From Darksidea phi (lineage: Eukaryota > Ascomycota > Dothideomycetes > Pleosporales > Lentitheciaceae), in contig JASJFT010000028.1 of assembly GCA_030770425.1 (NCBI GenBank), positions 248,001 to 312,000 on the forward strand: a DNA stretch of 64,000 nt, written 5' to 3'. The position numbers were made by a program, and so were the translations under genes. Position 1 is the first letter of the stretch. Each line of letters starts with the position of its first letter. Of this stretch, positions 21,797 through 32,300 are shown one piece after another. The notes under the pieces were generated by a model. That model saw nothing but the letters and a program-made list of their open reading frames with translations. It was not told the origin of the DNA and made no database searches.

Positions 21797-23853
21797 CTAA
21801 ATGACCGTGTATGTATAAGTTGGTAACCGCTTTAATGTTTCCCGATCGCGGTCATATCCTACGGAGAATGCCCCGACCCGACGAAAAGTATTGCACTTGA
21901 CCTCTTCTAGTAGCAGCCCTAGCAGCCGCATGCTGGCATTCGTATTCTCTATCCACTTTTCGCATTCGTATATTGGAGCGCACCAGACGCTCTTATTGAG
22001 ATTCGCTTCATCGAGGTCATCAAAGACGACGTCGTTCCATGTATCGTCCAGGAAGTCAGAAGGCTCTACGTTTGCTGCAGCATACTCGCCATACCACTCC
22101 AAAGCCGGTCGGCTAAAAATTCGTGAAATGCAGTATGAAATCCCTTGGACTCTCTCGACGCCCCTTCCTAGTGCTTCTACCGCAAACCCTTTGGGAATAA
22201 TACTTGCTTGTACCAGTGGTCCAGTTATGCAGATCGAAAGAGAATGGTCCAATAGAGAGAGACTCGTGTCGCTATGTTCCTTCACTTCCCAGGTAGAGAC
22301 AAGAGGGGTTTCTGTAGCCCCCGATGCCCATTCAGTCCATACCGGGCACTCCAGCGAAGCCCAAGACCACGACGGAGCTCGATATCTGTAGGGCCGAACT
22401 TTTGGCCACCTACTTTTGTCTATGGCAGCTCTGGTCCAAAGAAGGCAGTATGGAAGATCGGCCTCCCACATCCCAGCCCAGCAATGGCCGCGAGCTAGTC
22501 CTTTGCTCTTGAGAGTGGAGATCAGACCAGAGAGGGCAACCAATTTGTCTTTATTAAAGGTAAGCTCGCACTTGCTGTAGTCCTGAACCAACACAGACCA
22601 AGCACCGTCATCTTCGGTGAAGTCCGTCCGCCAAAACCGGTTCCGTCTGTCGTGGAAAGGTCTTAATGCTTCTGGCACTTGGATTGGATATGACTCAGTG
22701 GCTGCAGTGGTCCGACATTCCCATATGAGTTCTGATTTAGTGAAATGGATGATGCGTGTTGCGAGGAAGCGCTCTTGCATAACCCAAGCTCGTCGAAGGA
22801 GCGGTTGGTTTAAGAAGCTTTTGGCCCATTCGATACTGTTTTCCACGACTACGAATTTACTTTCGGGTACAACTGCCCAAGAAATCAACCCCGACGAAGA
22901 GATGTCTCTCGTGGCACTAAAGAGGCTTCCGTCGCAATTGATAGATCCCGTCGCTGCAATGTTGATAATGGCGTGGGAGTAGATTTTGCCCATTAAGTTT
23001 GATTCCCTTGCCCAGTCTTCCTCGGAATCCTGGCATATGCACAAGGAATCAATCCACAGATACCGAATATCCAGTTGCCAGCATACTGCAATAGCTTCGG
23101 AGAAGACTCTCGGAAGGGTTTCGCGAGGAATTCCTTGCTTCATCTGATGCATACTTTGCGTCAGAAGCCGGAGAGGTTGGGATTTCCCCCAGCAGTGGCT
23201 CAGAGTCGCATAGGCTGGGGAGCGGTTGTGGAGACACTTGCTCTCAATTGTGCTCCCGTCTTCGACTATGACAAGCCTAGCTGGTTCCGAAGAGAACGGT
23301 TGCCCAATATCCAATAGCCGGGAGGGGAGATAAGCATCATCGAAGATTGGCCGACATTCTTTGTGGTTCTCTAGACAGTCTTGATACCATCTTAACAATA
23401 TTTCCTGGGAGGTTGTTGATTCTGGGTTCTTTATATCGCGATGTTCTACCGGATTATCTGGATGAGTTAGTTTCACACAACAACTGAAATTACAGGTAAT
23501 TTACATGGTAACAAGTCAAACATCATAAGACGATGGATCTCATCATGACCTCGGGTCCGAGAAACGTCGATTTGGAGTTCCATCCTGTGATTTAGTCTGA
23601 TCGCATGCTCGAGGCTTGCACTTTGGTGGGCCATCTTAAATGATGTGCTAACTTCGACATTGGACCAGTCTTCTTTTCCAAATCCAGTGATGCATTCCAG
23701 CCAGATCGCTTTGCATATTCGGCAGCTTTTAGATGCGGACTGCCTGAGTCCGGTGATATTATTGTGATGGGGCCCGTTTACAGAGTGAGACCAGTCTTCA
23801 TCTGCAAGGCTCCAGTTCCTTGAGAATATCGCAAGGCAAGTGTCGCAGAACAT
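21797..23853 (-). CDS. HET-domain (heterokaryon incompatibility) protein
   Basis: HET-domain proteins trigger cell death when genetically unlike hyphae fuse. Exons 23505-23853 and 21797-23457 join through a 47-nt intron with an ACTAAC branch, giving 669 residues. The N-terminus has MFCDTCLAIF and CRICKAIW, Cys pairs frequent in this group. The HET domain spans about residues 175-330: YATLSHCWGKSQPLRL, then RYLWIDSLCICQDSEEDWARES and YSHAIINIAATGS. A Trp-rich C-terminal part (RAPSWSWASLE) is also typical. The reading frame is intact. No NOD, prion or partner gene lies next to it. Its allelic specificity cannot be inferred. Confidence 0.9.
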
Positions 23854-24455
23854 AGCTGCGCCGACAATTGTAGGCGGTTGGTGGAGTGGCTACTGATATC
23901 GGGTGAGGCCAATAGATACGGTGCCAAAAGTGGATTGCGCATATATCTGATAAGGCCGAAGTTGAAGCTAGAACTTTAACAACGAAGGAGATTCGCCTAC
24001 GAGGAGATGGGGGTAGCGGACCGATGCTTTGCATTTAAGCAGGACAATGCTCATCCACGAAACGACCTAAAAGGTAGGGAACAAGGAGATAAGGTAGCCG
24101 TGTTGTAAGCTGAAGTATAACAGTATGCGTGCCTCAGCTACTAGTGCCTTGGCACTCGCCCCCGGATCTTGTCAGAGAGTTATAACTTTTGTACTAGAAG
24201 ATAGAAGCTGTATATTAAAGGCGGGGTACGGAGCCTGCAAAAACTCATGTGGAGGGGTGCTAGTAGCTCATGTCTTGTACTAATGTCTACTGCTGCCTCA
24301 CGATTGCAACGTGATTTGTGCTTCTAAGTTACGATGAATACAAAACAGTTAAGCACGCTAAGGTCGCTTGGGAACCAGCGCAAACGCTCGCAGTGGACTT
24401 TACACTAAGCGTATCGGGGGTATCATTTTTAAAGTCAATCGCTGCGTCATCCCAC
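23854..24455. other. Intergenic between HET gene and RCL1
   Basis: This region contains the HET promoter and the RCL1 3' flank. No further feature was recognised. Confidence 0.45.
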
Positions 24456-25673
24456 TCACCCAATCTTCCTTCCCACATTGCCAACCCCTCGTCCAACAAC
24501 ACTAACAACAATTTCGTCGTCTTCTTCATCTCCACCCTTCCCCCTAAAGCCCCACGCCGCTCCTGTGAACGTCCTTACGTCCCTCCCCAATTGCACAACG
24601 CTCTCAGAACCTAGCACATCCTTCCCTAGACAGAGCCTCCCAACATCTTCCGTCCCCATTGCCATCAGCATCAGCATTGTATCTGCTGCTGTGACCTCCA
24701 CGCAGCCTCCATGGCTAATTTTCTCCAACAGCTGATATGCACACTGCTTGCCTATGTCCTCTGGGGTTGTGCCACCTTGTGGTGGTGATGCCACGTCCGA
24801 GGAGTATAGGCAATTTGTAGAAGACTCGGCCACAAGCGAAAGCCCGAAGCCGACGGCTCCTTTCGTCTTACTATTTGGGTCGGTTTTCGAATATGTGGGA
24901 ATGAGCGGGGCAGACGAGACGTCGGAGAAGATATACGTGTCTGGGACAAACTTGTTAAGAACGCCGCGCGCCGTCTCGATCATCCGCTGGTTGTTCGACC
25001 CACTGACGCCGACCGCGTATGCAACCCCTCTTATCCTCTTCACCCTTCCCTTGTTCATTAAGTGCAGCGTCTTGGGTAACCGAACCTGGTGTCCAAACAC
25101 CAACTGCACCTCTCCGCCCGCACCTCTACCCTGCGAAGGAGCGCAACTGCGCTTCAGGACCCTAAGCTCGATATTCCTCTCAATGCTAAAATTCTTGTAA
25201 AGCGGCAGTATTGCCGTGCGCATGGTGTCAACCGAGATGTCTCCCACCATTGTCGCAGCTGTTATGCACCCTTCTCCATGCAGTACCACATTGACAGCAC
25301 TCTTGCTGAATGGTGCCAGTAAAGCCAGCGGTATCAACCACCAGCTTACTCCCCTCCTACCGCACTCCTTTGGGATCTCATGCTTGACCACTCCGCCCAT
25401 CGCGCCCAAACCCTCCGTACTCCCCGTTATCAGACCAGGTCGATATACTAGCGTGGTACCGGTCATCGAAAACTGAATCTGAGAGCCATTCGTCATGGAG
25501 TCGAGTAGTCGTATAAAGTTTGTTTCGTATGGCGTAAGGCCGGGCCGGGTCGAGGAGGGTCGGATCTTAGATATGCGGATTGGACGGCCAGTGAGCGTCG
25601 CGAGAAGCAGGCGCGTGGTAAGATGGCGGTGGCCCTCAAATTGAAGAAGCGTTTGTATCGTTTCGTCGGTCAT
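24456..25673 (-). CDS. RCL1: RNA 3'-phosphate cyclase-like protein Rcl1
   Basis: Rcl1 is the nucleolar cyclase-like protein that works with Bms1 in 18S rRNA maturation (SSU processome). One exon of 405 residues starts at the ATG 25673 (MTDETIQTLLQFEGHRHLTTRLLLATLTGRP in part); an in-frame extension upstream starts only with GTG and is not used. Family blocks are present: the RTC fold opening FEGHRHLTTRLLLATLTGRPI, PGLTPYETNFIRLLD, and the central GGEVQLVFGHQVRLPKTLHL. The cyclase catalytic histidine motif of true RtcA enzymes is not evident, as expected for the Rcl1 branch. It lies in tandem with kexin, 250 bases downstream of that stop. Confidence 0.92.
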   Translation of the reverse strand: MTDETIQTLLQFEGHRHLTTRLLLATLTGRPIRISKIRPSSTRPGLTPYETNFIRLLDSMTNGSQIQFSMTGTTLVYRPGLITGSTEGLGAMGGVVKHEIPKECGRRGVSWWLIPLALLAPFSKSAVNVVLHGEGCITAATMVGDISVDTMRTAILPLYKNFSIERNIELRVLKRSCAPSQGRGAGGEVQLVFGHQVRLPKTLHLMNKGRVKRIRGVAYAVGVSGSNNQRMIETARGVLNKFVPDTYIFSDVSSAPLIPTYSKTDPNSKTKGAVGFGLSLVAESSTNCLYSSDVASPPQGGTTPEDIGKQCAYQLLEKISHGGCVEVTAADTMLMLMAMGTEDVGRLCLGKDVLGSESVVQLGRDVRTFTGAAWGFRGKGGDEEDDEIVVSVVGRGVGNVGRKIG

Positions 25674-25922
25674 GGTGGATAAATTGCAGAAAGATGAAGC
25701 ATGCTTGGAGACATAAAAGTTCGCGACTTCATGATGTGGGATGTAACTTTTTCTGCCCGCTAGCCTCACCGCCCGGCCGAGGAACGGGCCCACTCAAAAG
25801 CGAATACTAACGACGCATGGTCAAATCCGTAACTCGCTGTCACCATCAACCTATGTATTCAAATGAACTCTAGTGAACGCCGCCCAATGATAGGATTACA
25901 AGAAAGAAACACATTCTCCACT

Positions 25923-28421
25923 CTACTGCCTTTTTCCGCCAGAACTCCCACTCGCACTGCTTTCCCCGGCATCGCTCTGCGCTTTCTCGTTATAAGGACT
26001 CACATCGCGATCCCGATACGGCGCGTCCCCATCTTCACTCTCGCTCAATAGATCCTCGTCACTCTCACCGGCAAATGCATCATAGAGCTCGCCACCCCTC
26101 TTCGCCCTCCTGCCCTTCCGACCAGCAGCCCCGTTCAGCATGCCTGTTTGTGCGCCGCCCTCATCGTCATCAACATCATCCAGGATTTCGAATTCGTAAT
26201 TGTCACGGCTCGCCTGCGCTCGCTTCCGCCTCACCATGTAGTAGTAGGTACCTAGACCCGCGCAAAAGAGAACAATTAGCCCAATGCTCCCATATATCCA
26301 GATTTGAGTGCGTTTCGACACACCAAACGTAGGGAAAGGAGAAGGCAGAAAATTCTCAGGTAAAGCGGATGCGGAAGGCGTCGATGACGCGATAGCAGAC
26401 GAAGCAGGCGAAGTAGAAACTGCGCCCTGCGCCGTGTCAGTAGGTTTTTGGTTCACGGGACGGGTGGGCATGTCTGAGGGATTGGCGGGATTTGGGGTAC
26501 CAGAGGGAATGGCAACAGAGGTTGTGTGAGCTGGGTGATCGTCGATGACATCGTGGTCATCGTCATCATGCTCGGTGGGCAGCGGTCGAAGCTTCGCCTT
26601 GGAGGCGTCGATGGACTCGCCCCAGAGACGTAGTCTCCAGTCTGTAAAGGTGCCCCGTTTGTTGTTGACCTTGGTATCCTTGACGATGACAGTCCACTTG
26701 CCCACGCCCTTCTCACCCCAATGAGCCACGCTCATAAAAGTCCAGTCAATGTAACCATAGGGCGCCTCGTCGTCGCGGCGGGCAGTCGAAAGATGGCTAG
26801 TCATTTTCTGGGGGCTAATCAGCTCTACGCTGAGATCTCCGCGACGTTCGTGTTTGATGTTCATGGTCACAGTAATGTGCTCTATGCGCTCTAGGTTGGC
26901 GTCCTTGAGCATCTGCTCAGTCACTTCAAATACACTGGCAAGGCCTCGATCACCTTCCGGAATGGCCTTCCTAACATGCATCCATGGCGAGAAGAACCAG
27001 GCTTGGGGCTTGACTAGGTCCCACGTCTTGGCTTTCTCGACAATGGCATAGGCATCAAGCTTGCCATAGCCAAATTGGTGGCTGTACATGGCGCCGAGTG
27101 GCGTCTTGGTCCAGTCGCTGGGCTGATCAAAGGGCACAGCAGTCAGGACAGTGAGCCATTGCATATCGCGCCATGTTATGTCCGGGCGCGCTTCCAAGAC
27201 AAGAGCAAACACACCGACTGCAATGGGCCCAGCAGCAGAGGTACCGCCGTGCTGGCCGGTGCACTTGTTCGCGCCCACGTCGGTGGTGTGAATCGAATCG
27301 CCGCTTCCGCTGCTGTACGTTACAACAAGCTGAGCCGAGCAGGCCTCGGAGTAGTATGGATGTAGGTTGTTCTTGTCAATAGCGCCAACGGTGATGCTGT
27401 AGATGCTGTTGGTGTAGCCGTCGAAGTTGCAGTTGTCGTCAGCCGCTGCGCCATTACCCGCCGCGAACACGTAGATGGATCCCTTTCCACCACGGCCTTG
27501 CTGGATGGCAGTGATCATGGCTTTTTCGATCAAAACACCAGGCGCCTGCATGGTCTTACCATCGTCAGGAGGCCCCCATGAGCATGAATAGAGGTCGTTC
27601 TGCTGAAGCTCATAGTTGATGGCAAGCGCTTCATCCACGTCGGAGATGTCACCGGAAAGTATACGCACAGCGGAGATCCTTGAGTCGTAGGCTACGCCAA
27701 CCCCGCAAGCATTGTTCCTCCCCGCGGCGACTTCACCGGCGCATCGCGTGCCGTGTCGGTCGTCAGAAAGCCGCGGCTTGGGCAGCTCTACGTGGTCGTT
27801 GAAGTCATATGAGCCCTCAGCAAAGAAGTTGTCCTTTAAGTCGTCGCTGTCCATGTCGAGTCCATCGTCGACTATGCAGGCAGTCACGTTCTTGCCGGTG
27901 ATACCCTGCATCCACACGTCCGTGACGTTGACATCGTTCCCAGGTGTCTTCACGTTGAAGATATGCCACTGTTCTTCAAAGATGGGGTCCTTGATTTCTA
28001 GCTTGTTGGCAATCTCGCGCTGGGTCTTGACGGCCTCGGTCGTCTCAGGGCCTGCCCGCGGGATCACGCTGCGCTTCCAGTGCCGCGGCTTGAGCTTCTG
28101 CTTCTGGGTAAACCGCACGCTGTCGAGGATGCTGTACTCAGTGCCAACCTTTCGTTTCCGCCGCCGTCGCTTGAGCTCCTGCACTGCATCGTCTACGATA
28201 TCGTTGTCGTGCTTCGGTGCCTTGAATACGTGGTGGTCTTCGAGTGCAGCCAAGGGGCCATCGTATGTCAGCCCCAGATGCGCCGCCAGCTCTGCTGGAG
28301 ATGTAGACGGGGCGATGTGGATAGCATAGTAGTCGTGCGAGGTGTAGTTGCGAGGCGGGAGGTGGGCAGCCGATGCCAGCGCCGCCGCTGCGAGCAGGCT
28401 CCAGAAGCCGAAGAGATGCAT
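25923..28421 (-). CDS. KEX2: Kexin, trans-Golgi proprotein convertase
   Basis: Kexin is the Ca2+-dependent serine protease that cuts secreted precursors after KR/RR in the late Golgi. The single exon gives 832 residues. A signal peptide covers about 1-19; the prodomain ends at KR117 (HWKRSV), the expected self-cleavage site. The catalytic set is complete: Asp185 (IVDDGLD), His223 (DRHGTRCAG), oxyanion Asn323 (AAGNG) and Ser395 (GGTSAAGP). A P-domain follows (about 490-630), then a Ser/Thr/Pro linker, one membrane span near 705-728 (IYGSIGLIVLFCAGLGTYYY) and a 102-residue acidic cytosolic tail. NYEFEIL in the tail could be a tyrosine-type Golgi retrieval signal. Confidence 0.95.
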   Translation of the reverse strand: MHLFGFWSLLAAAALASAAHLPPRNYTSHDYYAIHIAPSTSPAELAAHLGLTYDGPLAALEDHHVFKAPKHDNDIVDDAVQELKRRRRKRKVGTEYSILDSVRFTQKQKLKPRHWKRSVIPRAGPETTEAVKTQREIANKLEIKDPIFEEQWHIFNVKTPGNDVNVTDVWMQGITGKNVTACIVDDGLDMDSDDLKDNFFAEGSYDFNDHVELPKPRLSDDRHGTRCAGEVAAGRNNACGVGVAYDSRISAVRILSGDISDVDEALAINYELQQNDLYSCSWGPPDDGKTMQAPGVLIEKAMITAIQQGRGGKGSIYVFAAGNGAAADDNCNFDGYTNSIYSITVGAIDKNNLHPYYSEACSAQLVVTYSSGSGDSIHTTDVGANKCTGQHGGTSAAGPIAVGVFALVLEARPDITWRDMQWLTVLTAVPFDQPSDWTKTPLGAMYSHQFGYGKLDAYAIVEKAKTWDLVKPQAWFFSPWMHVRKAIPEGDRGLASVFEVTEQMLKDANLERIEHITVTMNIKHERRGDLSVELISPQKMTSHLSTARRDDEAPYGYIDWTFMSVAHWGEKGVGKWTVIVKDTKVNNKRGTFTDWRLRLWGESIDASKAKLRPLPTEHDDDDHDVIDDHPAHTTSVAIPSGTPNPANPSDMPTRPVNQKPTDTAQGAVSTSPASSAIASSTPSASALPENFLPSPFPTFGVSKRTQIWIYGSIGLIVLFCAGLGTYYYMVRRKRAQASRDNYEFEILDDVDDDEGGAQTGMLNGAAGRKGRRAKRGGELYDAFAGESDEDLLSESEDGDAPYRDRDVSPYNEKAQSDAGESSASGSSGGKRQ

Positions 28422-29334
28422 GGCGAGGGCTGAGGATGTTTGAGGTTTGAGGGGTGCTGGACCGCTACGTCAAAGCATGTACGTTGCAGGAGGTCGTACA
28501 CTGAGCGGCAGCGAATGCAGGTATTTAGAAGACGGGATATTCGAAAGGGCGACGGTGTCCTCGGCAGACGGGAGTGGGCGAAAGTATCGGGAGTGCAGCG
28601 GATGGATGAGAGAGGTCTCGGGTATTATGCTGGGGAGGGCATGGGCCTGAACAGCACCGAGCCCGGCGATGAGGATGCGTGGGCGTAGAGATGCGGCGCG
28701 GTATGAAGGGGTGAAAGAGCGTCGCGCTGTGGCTGCAATGTGAATAGATTCAGCGGTTGAAACGCGCTGCGTTCTGGCGGTTGCCGTTGTGGTCGGCGAA
28801 TGGTATGCGCCAGGCGGGCCAGCGGTGCCAGGCCACCTTTGACCTTAGCTGGGCCGCCGCTAGACAAACGCGGATGTGGCGCCCGGCAGAATCAAGGCGG
28901 TGAGGAGAGTGGCTGGGGGCTGGGATCCCGGCCTCCCAACTTTCTGCCGTGTGGTGATGCGCTGTCGTTGGAATATCTACCAGCCGCTGGGCTGCGTCTA
29001 TCCCCTCCGCTTGCATGTACATACATACCGTATACTCTTTTGTTTTCCTGCGCATAATTGTGTGGTTCTCATCGCGCGTTCTCCTGTGCAGCAGGTGCCT
29101 GTTTTCCTCGCCAGCGCCGTCGCATCGCACTTCCGCACCACCTCCGCGCTGCAGCTGCACATGACTTGTTAGGTAGCTACATTTTCGTCTCATATCCAAT
29201 GGAACGTTTCTGAATGGGCGTCTGTGAACAGTGTAACCTCGCATCCATCCCACTCGCGCCCCTCTCTCGGACATCGCTCGCTGCGGTTTGCTCCCCCCCG
29301 CGCATTCCCCACCTCTGCATGAGCTCGTGGCGGC
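28422..29334. promoter_or_regulatory. Divergent upstream region of kexin and the PhoD-like gene
   Basis: The 913-base gap between two outward-facing start codons must hold both promoters. No long conserved-looking frame or repeat was seen. Confidence 0.5.
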
Positions 29335-32300
29335 ATGGAGAACCGTGGGAACAGCTCATCATCATACCCCTCGCGCGGGGCCCACTCCGTCCAGCAGCCG
29401 CTTCCGGACGGATACTCGAAGAAGGGTGCAAGCTACCGGCGGCCAATTGATGCCCAGCCAACACCAGCGCAGGCACCCGTACAGACAGCGTCCAACACCG
29501 TGCCCAGCAATTCAGCACGCCCTGTTGCGGCCGCACCAGCTGCTAATGGCGTCTCGCGAACCTCTTCCCACCGCCGGCGGCAGAGCCAGCAGATAGCTCC
29601 CCCCACGACGGGCGCCTTCGTCGAGCCGCTACCCGCCGCCCCAGACGTGCCGCGAGGGCCCCCACCGACCGCATACCGAGACCCATATGCGCCAAAGGGA
29701 GGTTCTAGGGTGCCTAGCCGTCCCTATCACTCTGGGCGTTCTCGCGATCCTCCCATACAATTGAATGCGAGCAGACAGCAGCCGAGCGTCACCATCGCGG
29801 CCGAGCGGTTGCAGCAGTTGCGCTCGCCTCCATACACGCCTGTCGAGCCACTTGCCGGGACTATCGAAGGGCCAGCTAGGAGGAACTCGGGGCGCAGGCC
29901 CTCTGTACCAGACCGATCTCCGCTGCAGAAGTTGGAGGGGAAGCTAGATGACATAAGCAAAGAGGAGAGAAGAGCTAGGATCTTAGAGATAGAACTGGCG
30001 GCACAAGAGAAGGTAGAAGCGGATATGAGAGCACGTCGAGCCCGCGAAGCAGCAGCCAAACAGCAGCGTGTCGTGTCCGGGCCCATTCCAAGTGCGGAAC
30101 AAGCCCCTCCACGGACTGCGAGCACCAAGCGGCATGTGTCGATGCCCGTACAGAAACAACCAAAATCTCCGCTAGTAAATGATCTAAGCGACTCTGAAGA
30201 TGGGTATGGCTATGACTTGAGTGACCCCTGGGACCCTGCGGCCGGCCAGTCGGCGCAGCGACTCTCGTCTGGATCACAGCACCAGAAGCACACTTTGAAC
30301 CATGTGGACGCCGCTGTGGGACGTACGCCCAGTGTAAAGGGTAAGGAGCCGGTCGGCGTGTCACGAGGAGCCGGTAGCTTCCGGGATCGAGCGGGAACAA
30401 CAAGAGATTCGGACGCAACAGAACAGTCTCGCCAACAGTTTGAGCGTAAAGCAGTACCTGGGCCTACAGGCTTGGGCTTATACGGTGTGGACGACACTCC
30501 ACACGCGTCGCGCCAAGTAGGTGCAGATGTGGCCAGGTATGACAGTAGAAGGTTATCGAAAGATCTCCCGCCTACCCCCAAAGAAAGCGCAAACAGCAAA
30601 GGCAGAACAAGAGATAGTCGAGGTATCATGGCGGCTCAGATGGAAAAGGAACGACAGCGCAACGAACAAGTAGACATGCCAAGAGAGCTCGACCATCTTC
30701 CAGTCACAGACGCGCCTCCTGCGCCCATCGCAAATCGCCGTAGCGTCGGCTTCGCAGATGTTCCGCCTGAGCATGAACCAGAGAAGCCATCCGAGTCCCA
30801 TCACTTTACCGATGTTTTCTCGAGTCATCACAACCCTGACAGGCGATACGTTCCACCAACGATGCTTGAGGAGTGGAAGAAGGCCCCAATCGGATTGCTT
30901 GCTGGGGATGACCTCGATCTGGAAGCTTCTCAACGTTCTAGCAGTAACAGCGGCAACAAAGCATGGTGGGAGGAGAGCACATCCTCCCGACAGCGACGAT
31001 CAAGCGGCTATACAGAACCCGCCTACGACGGCTACGCGGACACTCCAACAACTCAAACTTCATTCAATCCGCCTCTATATTTGAAGTGCGGCCCCCTCTT
31101 GCGGTACACTGGACTTCGCAAAGACAAAAGCAGGATCGGAAAAGACCGCGAGATTTGGCGCGGTAGCGTCATGATTGTGACTGTCGACGAGCAGTCCTCG
31201 TACCAAAAGCCACCCATGCTGCGACTATTCAAACAACCAATGGATCTTCTACCGCCCCCGCCAGCCGAAGTCGATGGCGATGACCTTCATCCATCCTACG
31301 TGGACCCTCTCGAGGGCCAGGTGAAGGTGTCACGCACAGGAAAGACTCTGTACGTCAAACCTATCGACATAATCCCCGAGAATGAGGATCTCTCTCGAAT
31401 TGAAGATCATCTAGGCTTCTTTGCAGATACCAGAAGCTCTAGCCAAAGGTCGTCTCGAATCCACAAAAAGGATGGTGAAAAAACCGGAAAAGTTCGAGAG
31501 ATCCCTGGCGTCCGACTTCACGCCGAGCGAGGTGTGACATTCTGGCGGTTTAATCTTGAAGTCGAGCTCGGTACTACACAGGAGCGCATCGCGTACAGGA
31601 TCAATCGTGGTCCTGCTATTGGCTTCTGGGTTCCAGCGAGGGATGAGACGATGAACATAATGTTCCACAGCTGCAACGGGTTCTCCTTGAGCGTGGACTC
31701 AAAGCAGTTCTGTGGTCCTGACCCAATGTGGCGCGACGTTCTAAATAACCACCAAACTCGACCGTTCCATGTTATGATCGGTGGCGGTGACCAGATCTAC
31801 AACGATGCCGCGATGCGTGACACCGTTCTCTTCAAGCAATGGACTGAAAGCAAAAACCCTCTGGCAAAACACAGTGCGTCTTTCTCGGATGAGCTGCAGA
31901 ACGAGCTGGAGCAATTCTATCTAGACAGGTATTCGATGTGGTTCTCACAAGGCTTGTTTGGGATGGCGAACTCACAGATTCCAATGATAAACATATGGGA
32001 TGACCACGACATCATCGACGTAAGTAGAGTATATCCCCCTCTGATAGATCGGCTCGCTGACTTGCTCAGGGATATGGATCGTATCCTCACCACTTCATGC
32101 AAACCCCGGTCTTCACTGGCCTTGGCGCCATCGCTTTCAAGTATTACCTGCTGTTCCAGCACCAGTCTGTCCCAGCCGAGACTGAGAAGACTGAGCCATC
32201 GTGGCTCCTTGGTGCGCATCCTGGACCGTACATCAAGGAACGGTCTCGCAGTGTGTTCATGCAGCTGGGAAGACGCGTCGCTTTCTTAGGCTTAGATTGT

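Noticed and set aside
24456..25793. Longer version of RCL1 starting at 25793
   Set aside because: The codon there is GTG; the ATG at 25673 gives exactly the family N-terminus.
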